Assembly (NCBI GenBank): GCA_018065965.1
Contig: JAGHSH010000164.1
Span: forward strand, 1 to 9,702
Direction: 5' to 3'
DNA length: 9,702 nt
Source: Candidatus Apopatocola equi
Lineage (GTDB): Bacteria; Bacillota; Clostridia; Oscillospirales; Oscillospiraceae
Shown piece by piece: positions 1-6,949 of this stretch. Position 1 is the stretch's first letter; each line of letters opens with the position of its first letter. The position numbers and the translations under genes are program-made. The notes under the pieces were generated by a model, which saw only the letters and a program-made list of their open reading frames with translations, was not told where the DNA came from and ran no database searches.

Positions 1-265
1 GAAGCGCTGAAGCAAGCAGTGCCCAGAGCAGCCCGGCAAGAGGGCCGGAGAGAGCTGTCAGCACCTCCTCCCGGCTTGTGCTGAGTGCGCCGCAGCCGAT
101 CAGCGGCCCGGCCTCACCCAGCGACAGCCCGCGGAAGCGGACGCCGCAGACTCTCAGCGCCGCCAGGTGTCCGAGCTCGTGAAAAAGCACTGCTGTTCCC
201 AGTACCCACAGCTCCCAGCCGTCGCAGCTCAGCAGATACAGCAGAAGAAGACACAGCGTGAATAT
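1..265 (-). CDS. Site-2-protease-like M50 metallopeptidase, SpoIVFB-like (5' part, start unclear)
   Basis: Seen: translated from the minus strand, the frame gives a hydrophobic first helix (LCLLLLYLL), then a second one carrying the zinc motif in VLFHELGHLAALRVCGVRF, and later SGPLAGLLWALLASAL, which runs off the window. The HExxH motif inside a membrane helix followed by a G-P-L-A-G helix is typical of M50 intramembrane proteases, the family of SpoIVFB and RseP, which cut membrane-bound regulators within the bilayer. The N-terminus is short, as in SpoIVFB-like members. No ATG, GTG or TTG lies between the upstream stop (392-394) and the first helix. I placed the start at an ATA (263-265) about 10 nt after GGAGG; ACG or CTG a few codons later are alternatives. 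The first canonical in-frame start, GTG at 188-190, would remove helix 1. An intrinsic terminator separates the gene from the CotH gene upstream. The family is clear; the start, the substrate and any sporulation role are not. Confidence 0.8.
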   Translation of the reverse strand, partial: MFTLCLLLLYLLSCDGWELWVLGTAVLFHELGHLAALRVCGVRFRGLSLGEAGPLIGCGALSTSREEVLTALSGPLAGLLWALLASAL

Positions 266-323
266 ACTCCTCTCACCTCCGGCTCTGTCTATCGAAGCAT
301 GGCAGTCTATGCGGAGCGGACAG

Positions 324-383
324 AAAAAAGAACAGAAGGTATTCCGGCTCTGCCGCGGTGCGGAGAGAAAATACCTTCTGTTC
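324..383 (-). terminator. Strong intrinsic terminator after the CotH-lipoprotein gene
   Basis: On the minus strand a perfect 14-bp stem (GAACAGAAGGTATT at 383-370 pairing with AATACCTTCTGTTC at 343-330) encloses a 26-nt loop and is followed at once by six T (329-324). The stem begins 8 nt after the CotH stop codon. It should isolate the downstream M50 gene from the CotH transcript unless there is read-through. Confidence 0.88.
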
Positions 384-391
384 TGCGGATT

Positions 392-2725
392 CTACTGCCC
401 CAGCGCAGCATCCACATCCGCGCTGTTTATAAAGGGCAGGCTTTTAACGTGGAGAATGATTTCCCGGCGCCATTGACCGCTTTCGATCATCCTTGCGCAG
501 GCGTCCAGCCGGGGCTCCCAGTGAACGAAGTTGAAATGCCAGACCCCCCAGTCTTCCTCGACCTCCTCCCGGAGAAGCATCCGGTAGCTTTCCATGACTG
601 TGAGCATATTCTCACCGGAGAAGGCTCCGCTCAGCGCCTCTGCCAGCCTGTTGAGGAAGCGTGTTCGGAACTGCTCATTTCCGAGCAGAGTTTTTACGAT
701 TACGGACAGGGACATGCTGAAATACTCCTCATTGGACGGAGCGACCATATTCCCGAAGGGTGCGGTGAAGGCACAGTCGAAATCCCAGAGCATGAAGCGC
801 CAGCGGCCTCCGGCTGCGGGAGAGCGGAACAGGCCGATATTCGGATAGTAATCCTTGTCGCCGGCTATGCCCTTGACGATCATGAAGTCGATCAGACTGT
901 CGATATCCACCAGTGTGCAGAACTGTTCGTAATCCGCGTCGCTCAGGGCTCTTTTCCCTTTGCAGAGCGCCATCACGGTCTGCTCGAATTCCCTGCAGTT
1001 GCTCGTCGGAAACTTGAAGTAATCCACCTCGTCCTTATCTCCTCCGTAGCGGGCGGCAAAATAGGAGCGGGAGAAATCCTCCTTCATGGAGACAAGTCCC
1101 CAGTAGCTGCCGTTGATGTACATCCGGCAGAACTGACTGCGCCTTACGGGGGAGCGCTCGGTGAAGGAGAGCGCCAGCGTTTCGAAAAGCTCATTTTTAA
1201 AGACCATATCCCCGGCGTCGATGCCCTTTTTCAGCAAAATGGAGCCGTATTCGCTGATACCCGTACCGAACAGGTCGCCGCAAAGGACGTCTGCCCCGTA
1301 GCAGCTGCGGAAGCTGAGCTTAAAGCTCTTGGTGGCAACCTTTTTGCTGGCATTGCCGGACAGATTCACACCGCAGGGAACAGAGACGGAAAAGTCGTTT
1401 CCGTAATAGGAGAACACCGCCTGAACCTCCGGATCCCGGCCCAGGCTTTTTTTCATGCGTTCCAGCGCCGCAGGGGGTTCTCCGACAAGATTGACAACAG
1501 GCAGAGAAGTATCTGTAAAAATCCAGCTGCAGCAGAGCACCGGCGAATCGAGCTTGCCCTCCTCTATGGCAATCGCACGCAGTACCGTGTCGGCGGATAT
1601 GTTCAGCGGCTCCGTCCAGACCGGGCTGTTTCGGTCCGGCAGGGAACCGTCCAGCGTATAGTGAATCTCGCCCTTTGCACACAGCGAGATTTCCGCACGC
1701 TCTCCGGGCGCAAAGACGCCTTCCTTCCCCTGCAGCACGGGTTTTCCGGCAACGAAGCGGCAGCCCCGTGCGTTGGCGGTTCCCGGCGTCGGGACGGCAT
1801 AGAACAGCTTCCCTTCACCGGCCTCCCGTCCTACGGAGCCGGAAGCCGGAATGCCCGCGAGGCAAAGAGAATCGTGCAGCGCACCCTGACGGAAAAGATA
1901 AACGCTCTCCTCACGCGCACTGAGGGAAAAGCTCTCCTCCCCAAGAGGGCTGATATAATACTCACCGGGAGCCAGCAGAATATCGGGAAGAAGGAGCTTC
2001 TCGCTCCGCTGCAGCCGGTCGCTGAGAGAATAGTCCGCCAGACTGACAGCGCTCTCGCCGCTGTTATAAAGCTCGACCCAGTCATAGGTGCCGAGATCGC
2101 TGCTGCCGTGAGCGAACACCTCGCTGATGCGAATGTCCTCCGCCATGGGCAGGGAGCGCTGAAAGGCCGCATAGCCCTCCTCACTGTTGTCAAAGCCTGG
2201 AGTAGGAGCGGAGGAGGGGACATAGCCGCCTGCCTCTGTGAGGATAAGGGATTCGTTTTCCGCCGCACCGGCACAGCAGCAGGAGGAGAGAATCCTTCCG
2301 TCCGGCGCAAAGAGAGTGACGGTTTCCTCCTCAGAGAGGGCAAAGGACAGATCCGCCGCGCCTTTTCCGGCGCAGAGCAGCAGACACTCTCCGCTTCTCA
2401 GCTCGCCTCCATCGAGCACGTAGCTGTGAACTCCGTCGCTGAGCACGCAGCCGGAGAGCGGGATCGCTTCGCTGCTGCGGTTGCAAAGCTCGACCCAATC
2501 GGGGAATTCTCCGCCGCGGCAGAGTATAGCACTGTTGTGTGCCATCACCTCGCTGATCACAAGTCCTTCATACACAACCGGATTTTCCGCTGCGATCGGC
2601 GTTTCCGTTTCGGAAGGCAGCTCTGCCGTCTTGCTTTCACATCCGCTCAGGAGGAGACAGAGGGCGGTACATATGAAAAAAGCCCGCAGTCGGCGGGCCC
2701 ATCTTTTTCTTGGCAGGTGTTTCAT
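392..2725 (-). CDS. CotH-kinase lipoprotein with two lamin-tail-like domains
   Basis: Predicted secreted lipoprotein. Residues are numbered from the GTG at 2740 (782 aa). A basic N-terminus and hydrophobic stretch end in the lipobox LSGC, with Cys34 as the likely lipidated residue. Two lamin-tail (LTD) beta-sandwiches follow at about 60-155 and 203-293, each with ISEV...DWVEL(C/Y)N. A chitobiase-C/Fn3-like fold lies at about 331-408 (IHYTLDGSLPDRNSPVWTEP), and a CotH domain at about 413-700 (YINGSYWGLVSMKEDFS, then FMLWDFDCAF). CotH proteins are atypical kinases; in Bacillus CotH phosphorylates spore-coat proteins. The WDFD pair is a candidate metal-binding site, and GDKDYYPN before it may form the catalytic loop (inference). 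I prefer the ATG at 2725 because GTGAGG lies 9 nt upstream; the GTG at 2740 has no Shine-Dalgarno sequence. The gene ends DVDAALGQ, then TAG. Substrate unknown; an outer-surface location is predicted, and a direct spore role is only a guess. Confidence 0.88.
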   Translation of the reverse strand: MKHLPRKRWARRLRAFFICTALCLLLSGCESKTAELPSETETPIAAENPVVYEGLVISEVMAHNSAILCRGGEFPDWVELCNRSSEAIPLSGCVLSDGVHSYVLDGGELRSGECLLLCAGKGAADLSFALSEEETVTLFAPDGRILSSCCCAGAAENESLILTEAGGYVPSSAPTPGFDNSEEGYAAFQRSLPMAEDIRISEVFAHGSSDLGTYDWVELYNSGESAVSLADYSLSDRLQRSEKLLLPDILLAPGEYYISPLGEESFSLSAREESVYLFRQGALHDSLCLAGIPASGSVGREAGEGKLFYAVPTPGTANARGCRFVAGKPVLQGKEGVFAPGERAEISLCAKGEIHYTLDGSLPDRNSPVWTEPLNISADTVLRAIAIEEGKLDSPVLCCSWIFTDTSLPVVNLVGEPPAALERMKKSLGRDPEVQAVFSYYGNDFSVSVPCGVNLSGNASKKVATKSFKLSFRSCYGADVLCGDLFGTGISEYGSILLKKGIDAGDMVFKNELFETLALSFTERSPVRRSQFCRMYINGSYWGLVSMKEDFSRSYFAARYGGDKDEVDYFKFPTSNCREFEQTVMALCKGKRALSDADYEQFCTLVDIDSLIDFMIVKGIAGDKDYYPNIGLFRSPAAGGRWRFMLWDFDCAFTAPFGNMVAPSNEEYFSMSLSVIVKTLLGNEQFRTRFLNRLAEALSGAFSGENMLTVMESYRMLLREEVEEDWGVWHFNFVHWEPRLDACARMIESGQWRREIILHVKSLPFINSADVDAALGQ

Positions 2726-2765
2726 TCGATGCAGCCTCACGAAGAAAGGAAGAAATTCAGATATG

Positions 2766-2801
2766 ACAAAGCCCCTGAACGGAATCTCTGCTCAAGGGCT
2801 T
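2766..2801 (-). terminator. Weak intrinsic terminator after tRNA-Gly
   Basis: On the minus strand AAGCCCTTGA (2801-2792) pairs with TCAGGGGCTT (2778-2769) over 10 bp through one U-G wobble, followed by a short TTTGT. On the plus strand the same position would be an A-C mismatch, so the hairpin favours minus-strand transcripts. It lies 6 nt after the tRNA CCA end. The T tract is poor, so some read-through into the lipoprotein gene is plausible. Confidence 0.6.
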
Positions 2802-2806
2802 GGGTA

Positions 2807-2880
2807 TGGAGCGGATAATGGGAATCGAACCCACCTCTACGGCTTGGGAAGCCGTCGTTCTACCGATGAACTATATCCGC
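2807..2880 (-). tRNA. tRNA-Gly(CCC)
   Basis: A 74-nt cloverleaf on the minus strand. The acceptor arms are GCGGATA and TATCCGC (7 bp), followed by discriminator T and an encoded CCA (2809-2807). The anticodon stem ACGGC/GCCGT encloses the loop TTCCCAA, so the anticodon is CCC (2848-2846), which reads GGG glycine codons. The T arm is GTGGG TTCGATT CCCAT. It is a short single-gene unit with its own promoter upstream and a hairpin downstream. The nearest coding sequence on the same strand is the CotH lipoprotein gene. Confidence 0.95.
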
Positions 2881-2894
2881 GTATCACTCTGTGC

Positions 2895-2923
2895 AGTATA
2901 GCACTCACGGCAGAGAATTGCAA
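2895..2923 (-). promoter_or_regulatory. Sigma-A-type promoter of tRNA-Gly
   Basis: Read on the minus strand, -35 TTGCAA (2923-2918), a 17-nt spacer and -10 TATACT (2900-2895). The expected transcription start is near 2888, a few bases upstream of the mature tRNA 5' end at 2880. It is close to consensus with ideal spacing. Confidence 0.82.
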
Positions 2924-2961
2924 GCCTTATTTCCAAAAAAGAACGACAGCGGAATTCACCC

Positions 2962-2990
2962 TTGCAAACGCTTCGGTGTAATGATATAAT
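2962..2990 (+). promoter_or_regulatory. Sigma-A-type promoter of the uppP-ftsK-mrnC-rqcH operon
   Basis: -35 TTGCAA (2962-2967), a 17-nt spacer and a perfect -10 TATAAT (2985-2990). TGA just before the -10 provides an extended -10 TG. The expected start is near 2997, leaving a leader of about 29 nt before the uppP ATG, with AGAGGGAG (3011-3018) as the ribosome binding site 7 nt upstream of it. It is divergent from the tRNA-Gly promoter and has the same -35 hexamer. Confidence 0.88.
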
Positions 2991-3025
2991 AAAGAGTCTA
3001 AGCAACAAGTAGAGGGAGTGATCAT

Positions 3026-3868
3026 ATGTCCATAGGCGCCGCCGTTCTTCTGGGGCTGATTCAGGGTATTGCAGAGTTCCTGCCCATTTCCAGCTCCGGT
3101 CATCTTTCTGTGCTGCAGAACTTCTTCCATCTGCAGACAGCTGAGAACGGGCATTTGCTTTTTGATGTGCTGCTTCATCTCGGCACGCTGCTGGCGGTCT
3201 GCGCAGCCTACTGGACAGACCTGCAGGAGATCGCTGCCGATTCCATCCGTTTTGTGCAGGACATCCGCTATCGCCGCCCTGTGCCGAAAAAGGGCTATCC
3301 CGGGGCGCGGCTGCTGCTGATGATGTTCTTCGGCACCCTGCCGCTGGCCTTTGTCCTTCCTGTCAAGGATCTGCTGGAGAGTCTGTATTATAAGACGTGG
3401 TTTATCGGCCTGACCTTCCTTCTCACCGGCTGCATGCTCTATGTGGCCGATCAGATGCCCCGAGGAAAGAAAAACGGCAAGACCATGACGTTGCTCAACG
3501 CGCTGCTCATCGGCGTGTGTCAGGCCATCGCCGTGATCCCGGGCGTGTCCCGCAGCGGTTCCACCATTACTGCCGGTCTTGCCAACGGTCTGGGGCGCAG
3601 CTTTGCCGTGAGGTATTCTCTGCTTCTCAGCCTGCCCGCAGTGCTGGGTGCGAACCTGCTTTCCCTGATCGATGCCATTCAGGCCGGTGTGAGCACTGCG
3701 TTCATCCTGCCTTATCTGGTGGGCATGCTCACTGCGGCAGTGTCGGGCTATTTTTCCATCGTCCTTCTGCGCCGCCTGCTCCGCAGCGGCGGCTTTGGCA
3801 AGGGACTGCGTTACTATCTCTGGGGCGCGGGCGTAATCACGCTCCTCCTTTCTCTCTTCATCAGATAA
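3026..3868 (+). CDS. uppP: Undecaprenyl-diphosphate phosphatase (BacA/UppP family)
   Basis: Integral membrane phosphatase that removes a phosphate from undecaprenyl diphosphate, recycling the lipid carrier used for peptidoglycan and other wall polymers; the family also gives bacitracin tolerance. The 280 residues match the usual family length. The N-terminal signature QGIAEFLPISSSGHL (residues 13-27) includes Glu17 and His26, and the second signature PGVSRSGST (172-180) carries the phosphate-binding Arg176. Multiple hydrophobic helices fill the rest, among them FFGTLPLAFVLP and YYLWGAGVITLLLSLF. The ATG follows AGAGGGAG with 7-nt spacing and is the first gene after a near-perfect promoter. 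The stop lies 12 nt before ftsK, indicating one transcript. I see no missing residue or odd codon use. Confidence 0.97.
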   Translation: MSIGAAVLLGLIQGIAEFLPISSSGHLSVLQNFFHLQTAENGHLLFDVLLHLGTLLAVCAAYWTDLQEIAADSIRFVQDIRYRRPVPKKGYPGARLLLMMFFGTLPLAFVLPVKDLLESLYYKTWFIGLTFLLTGCMLYVADQMPRGKKNGKTMTLLNALLIGVCQAIAVIPGVSRSGSTITAGLANGLGRSFAVRYSLLLSLPAVLGANLLSLIDAIQAGVSTAFILPYLVGMLTAAVSGYFSIVLLRRLLRSGGFGKGLRYYLWGAGVITLLLSLFIR

Positions 3869-3880
3869 TCAGAGGCATGA

Positions 3881-5284
3881 ATGGCACAGACAAGCAATAC
3901 AAAACGTAAAACCGGATCCTCGGCTTCTTCCCGAAAGAACGCCAAAAAGAACACCGGCTCGGGCTCCCAGCTTTGGGGAGTAGTGCTCTTTTTCTGCGGC
4001 GGCTTTTCCTTTTTGGGATATTTCATGAACAGTCACTGGCTGATCGATGCCCTGAGCGTGTATGTGCTCAAGGGACTCTTCGGCTGGGGCTTCTTGGTTG
4101 CTCCCCCTGTTCTCGTGTTCTGCGCATTCCTGCTGCTGCTGAAGGCGGAACGTGCAAAGCAGAGAACAGCCTGCCTGCTGAGTCTCCCGGCGCTGCTGGG
4201 CTCCATCGTTCACCTGATCCGCTGCGGCGCACAGTACAGCATGGCGTATACCTCCGCGGCGCAGTTTTATACCACGGGTCTTTCCATGCGCAGCGGCGGC
4301 CTGATCTCCGGCTATCTCTCGGAGCTGCTCAGAGAGGCGATCAGCCCCTACGGCGCCATGCCGCTGCTGGTTGCTGCCTTCCTGATCTGCGGCATTTCCG
4401 GTCTGGGTGTTTCCTGGAGCGATCTGGTCACCGCTGCCCCCAAGGCTGCCCGTGAAGAGAAAAAGACCGCTGATAAAAAGGCTGCCAAAAAGCAGGATGA
4501 GCTCTTCGTTCCCGCAGAGTCGCTTCCCACGATCATGCAGGGGAGCAGCTCCCGCCGTGCCAGAGCGGTAGCCGCTGCGGATATCTTCCCCGAGGAAAGT
4601 GTGAAGCCGAAGAAGGGGAGCGCAAAGAAAGCAAAGAAAAACGAGAGCGTCGAGGAAGAGCTTCCTCCGATTGAGGATATCCCCGTTATGCCTCAGGGCT
4701 ACGATACGCTGAGAAAGACGAGAGAAAACGCCAATGTGGATGCGCTTTTAGAGGACATGAGCGCGGCCGAGGAGAAGAAAAAGCGGAGAAAAGCCGCGGT
4801 TTCGCCCTTCATCGCCGAGCCTGCCGCGCCGCTCACATCCCCGGAGCCGTCTAAGACCGCGCCGGAGAGCGCAAAGCCTGCGCCCGCCGTGAGCGCTCTG
4901 CCCCCCCTGGAGCTCGAGACCGAAAAAGCCTCCCACGAGGAGGTCAAGCAGGCCACCATCGAGGTCGCAGCGGAGATCGGCAATGCCGAGAAGCCGGACA
5001 CCTATGTTTTCCCGCCGCTGGAGCTGCTGGAGGAGTTCAACAGCTCCGCCGGGGAGAGCGGGGAAGAGATCCGCGTAAACACCGAGCGGCTGAATACCTG
5101 CCTTAAGAGCTTCAATGTGGGCGCACGGGTAACAGGCGTGACCAGAGGCCCCTCCGTTACCCGCTACGATCTGGAGCTGGATGCCGGACTGCGTCTGACC
5201 AAGCTCACCAATCTGGCCGGAGATCTGGCACTGAATCTGGGCGTAGAGAAATGTACGCATTGCCCCTGTGCCCGACAAGGTTAG
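3881..5284 (+). CDS. ftsK: FtsK/SpoIIIE DNA translocase, N-terminal part (gene split by frameshift)
   Basis: First part of a septal DNA pump that moves chromosomal DNA during division or sporulation. Residues 1-28 are basic and Ser/Thr-rich. Four hydrophobic segments between about 31 and 180 anchor it in the membrane (LWGVVLFFCGGFSFLGYFM, FLVAPPVLVFCAFLLLL, ACLLSLPALLGSIVHLI, MPLLVAAFLICGISGLGV). A low-complexity Lys/Glu/Ala/Pro linker runs to about 370. The alpha domain of the motor starts near 375 (YVFPPLELLEEF) and includes TRGPSVTRYDLELDAGLRL and KLTNLAGDLALNLGVE. After Lys457 the frame turns into non-homologous sequence (CTHCPCARQG) and stops, because of an extra base at 5249-5251. AGAGG lies 5 nt before the ATG, and uppP ends 12 nt upstream. 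As read, this product lacks the ATPase and would be inactive as a motor. Confidence 0.93.
   Translation: MAQTSNTKRKTGSSASSRKNAKKNTGSGSQLWGVVLFFCGGFSFLGYFMNSHWLIDALSVYVLKGLFGWGFLVAPPVLVFCAFLLLLKAERAKQRTACLLSLPALLGSIVHLIRCGAQYSMAYTSAAQFYTTGLSMRSGGLISGYLSELLREAISPYGAMPLLVAAFLICGISGLGVSWSDLVTAAPKAAREEKKTADKKAAKKQDELFVPAESLPTIMQGSSSRRARAVAAADIFPEESVKPKKGSAKKAKKNESVEEELPPIEDIPVMPQGYDTLRKTRENANVDALLEDMSAAEEKKKRRKAAVSPFIAEPAAPLTSPEPSKTAPESAKPAPAVSALPPLELETEKASHEEVKQATIEVAAEIGNAEKPDTYVFPPLELLEEFNSSAGESGEEIRVNTERLNTCLKSFNVGARVTGVTRGPSVTRYDLELDAGLRLTKLTNLAGDLALNLGVEKCTHCPCARQG
5249..5251 (+). other. ftsK: Single-base frameshift site in ftsK
   Basis: The reading GTA GAG AAA TGT leads to a stop 30 nt later. 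Deleting one A from this AAA gives GTA GAG AAT GTA CGC ATT GCC, that is GVENVRIAPVPDKVSTVGVE, which joins the two fragments exactly as expected for the alpha/beta junction of FtsK proteins. One extra A in the read, or a real insertion mutation, is therefore the simplest cause. Confidence 0.88.
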
Positions 5285-6566
5285 CACCGTCGGCGTAGAG
5301 GTTCCGAACAGGCATACCTCCACAGTCGGTCTCCGTGAGCTGCTGGAATCCAATTCCTTCCGCAAGGCAAAGTCTCCTCTGAGCTTTGCCATCGGCAAGG
5401 ATATTTCCGGCGACTGCATTGTGGGCAATATTTCCAAGCTGCCCCATATGCTCATTGCCGGTACCACGGGCTCCGGCAAGTCCGTGTGCATGAACTGTCT
5501 GATCCTCTCTCTGCTCTACAAGGCCAGTCCCGATGAGGTGCGCCTCATCATGATCGACCCCAAGATGGTGGAGCTTCAGATCTACAACGGTATTCCGCAC
5601 CTCTACATCCCGGTCGTTACCGACCCTAAGAAGGCTGCCGGTGCTCTGCAGTGGAGCGTGGTGGAGATGATGAAGCGCTACCGGCTCTTCTCCGAGGTCA
5701 ATGTCCGTGATCTGGAGGGCTACAATGAGATCCAGCGTCTCAACGGCGAGGATCCCATGCCCAGCCTTGTGATCGTTATCGACGAGCTGGCCGATCTGAT
5801 GATGACGGCTGCCAAGGAAGTGGAAGAGAGTATCTGCCGGGTGGCGCAGATGGGTCGAGCCGCCGGCGTTCATCTGGTGATTGCGACCCAGCGTCCTTCT
5901 GCGGACGTGATCACAGGTCTGATGAAGGCCAATATCCCCAGCCGCATTGCCTTTGCGGTGTCCTCCTCCATGGAATCCCGCATCATCATGGATCAGAGCG
6001 GCGCGGAAAAGCTGGTGGGCAAGGGCGATATGCTCTATTCTCCCATCGGCATGGGGAAACCCCAGCGCATTCAGGGCGCTTTCGTTTCCGATGAGGAACG
6101 GGAGGCCGTTATTGACTTTATCAAGCAGGGGAGCGAAGCGCATTACGATCAGAGCGTCATCCGTGAGATCGAACAGAAGGTTGCGCAGAAGGAGCGGGAA
6201 AAGGAAAAAGGAAACGCTCCGCGCAGCGCCATTGCCGACGAGATTGCAGCCGATTCCTCCAACGAGCTGTTTGCAGGCTTTGATGAGCTCATCCCCCGGG
6301 CCGTGGAGATCGTGCTGGATGAGAAGCAGGGCTCTGTTTCCCATCTGCAGCGTCGGCTGAAGGTCGGCTTCAGCCGTGCAGGCCGGATCATGGACGAGAT
6401 GGAGGAGCTGGGGCTGGTGGGTCCCGCCGAGGGTACGAAGCCCCGGAAGGTGCTCATTACCCGGGAGAGATGGGAGGCCATCTGTGCCGGAGAAAAGTCC
6501 GATGCGGAAAAGCTGATGGACGAATCTAAAGATGATTTCAGCGCCGTAGAGGAGGAGCTATGCTGA
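5268..6566 (+). CDS. ftsK: FtsK/SpoIIIE DNA translocase, motor and gamma domain (C-terminal part)
   Basis: Second part of the same gene, in the +1 frame. Numbered from the GTG at 5268: Walker A GTTGSGKS at 65-72, Walker B LVIVIDELADLM with Asp172-Glu173, then the RecA-like core with ATQRPSADVITGLMKANIPS (206-225). The C-terminal winged-helix gamma domain, at about 339-398 (GFSRAGRIMDEMEELGLVG), recognises the short polar DNA motifs that set the direction of pumping in this family. The true reading begins upstream, at VRIAPVPDKVST. The GTG used here has no ribosome binding site, so the fragment is unlikely to be translated alone. Repaired, the full protein would span 3881-6566, about 894 residues, a normal family length. 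The stop overlaps the start of mrnC by 7 nt. All catalytic motifs are intact, which argues against old decay. Confidence 0.93.
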   Translation: MPDKVSTVGVEVPNRHTSTVGLRELLESNSFRKAKSPLSFAIGKDISGDCIVGNISKLPHMLIAGTTGSGKSVCMNCLILSLLYKASPDEVRLIMIDPKMVELQIYNGIPHLYIPVVTDPKKAAGALQWSVVEMMKRYRLFSEVNVRDLEGYNEIQRLNGEDPMPSLVIVIDELADLMMTAAKEVEESICRVAQMGRAAGVHLVIATQRPSADVITGLMKANIPSRIAFAVSSSMESRIIMDQSGAEKLVGKGDMLYSPIGMGKPQRIQGAFVSDEEREAVIDFIKQGSEAHYDQSVIREIEQKVAQKEREKEKGNAPRSAIADEIAADSSNELFAGFDELIPRAVEIVLDEKQGSVSHLQRRLKVGFSRAGRIMDEMEELGLVGPAEGTKPRKVLITRERWEAICAGEKSDAEKLMDESKDDFSAVEEELC

Positions 6567-6949
6567 TTCCCGAAAAAGAAATCGACGCCATGAGCGTACT
6601 TGCTTTGGCTCATATGGGTGACTGCGTATATGAGCTGCTGGTGCGCCGCAGCCTCTGCATCCGCGGTACGCTGACTGCCGGAGCACTTCATCGGGAAACG
6701 GTCGCGCAGGTCTGCGCCAGAGCGCAGGCAAAGGCGGTACGGAGCATACTCCCGGTTCTCAGCGAGAGAGAGACGGCGGTCTATAAGCGGGGACGCAATG
6801 CCCACAGCCATGTTGCTCCGAAAAACACCTCAGAGGGCGAATATCACGCCGCAACGGGTCTGGAAACTCTTTTCGGCTGGCTGTATCTCCGGGAAGAGAC
6901 CGAACGGATCGAGGAGCTCTTCGCCCTCATCGGCAGGGAGGAAAACTGA
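6560..6949 (+). CDS. mrnC: Mini-ribonuclease III
   Basis: Small RNase III relative, without a double-stranded RNA binding domain, that in Bacillus matures the ends of 23S rRNA in the assembling large subunit. The 129-residue length fits the family. Seen: LALAHMGDCVYELLVRRSL with catalytic Asp21 and Glu25, LHRETVAQVCARAQAKAVRS, then VYKRGRNAHSHVAPKNTS (residues 74-91), a strong Mini-III signature, and ATGLETLFGWLYL with Glu102 in the second acidic position. The ATG overlaps the ftsK stop by 7 nt and uses GGAGGAG inside the ftsK end (6551-6557), so it is probably translationally coupled. Its stop overlaps the rqcH start by 1 nt. In Bacilli this gene usually lies near cysS, so the ftsK-rqcH context is a different arrangement. 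Confidence 0.95.
   Translation: MLIPEKEIDAMSVLALAHMGDCVYELLVRRSLCIRGTLTAGALHRETVAQVCARAQAKAVRSILPVLSERETAVYKRGRNAHSHVAPKNTSEGEYHAATGLETLFGWLYLREETERIEELFALIGREEN

Noticed and set aside
304..311. CATAGACT on the minus strand as a sporulation sigma-E type -10 box for the M50 gene
   Set aside because: It matches 7 of 8 positions of the -10, but no fitting -35 lies at the proper distance, so the match may be chance.
167..2818. Very long plus-strand open frame (about 880 codons) antisense to the lipoprotein gene
   Set aside because: It has no ribosome binding site and no recognisable domain, and it runs into the tRNA. It is a GC-rich mirror of a gene with a clear lipobox, LTD and CotH motifs on the other strand.
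2807..2880. tRNA-Gly as an integration site for a genomic island
   Set aside because: There is no integrase and no repeated tRNA 3' end in the window, and both flanks carry ordinary genes.
5240..5290. Programmed frameshifting in ftsK
   Set aside because: There is no long slippery run, no in-frame stop at the shift point and no internal Shine-Dalgarno sequence of the prfB type; a simple one-base insertion explains it better.
5205..6344. Long minus-strand open frame (about 380 codons) opposite the ftsK motor region
   Set aside because: The His/Leu/Asp-rich translation has no domain character and lies exactly opposite Walker A/B-containing ftsK sequence, so it is a shadow of that gene.
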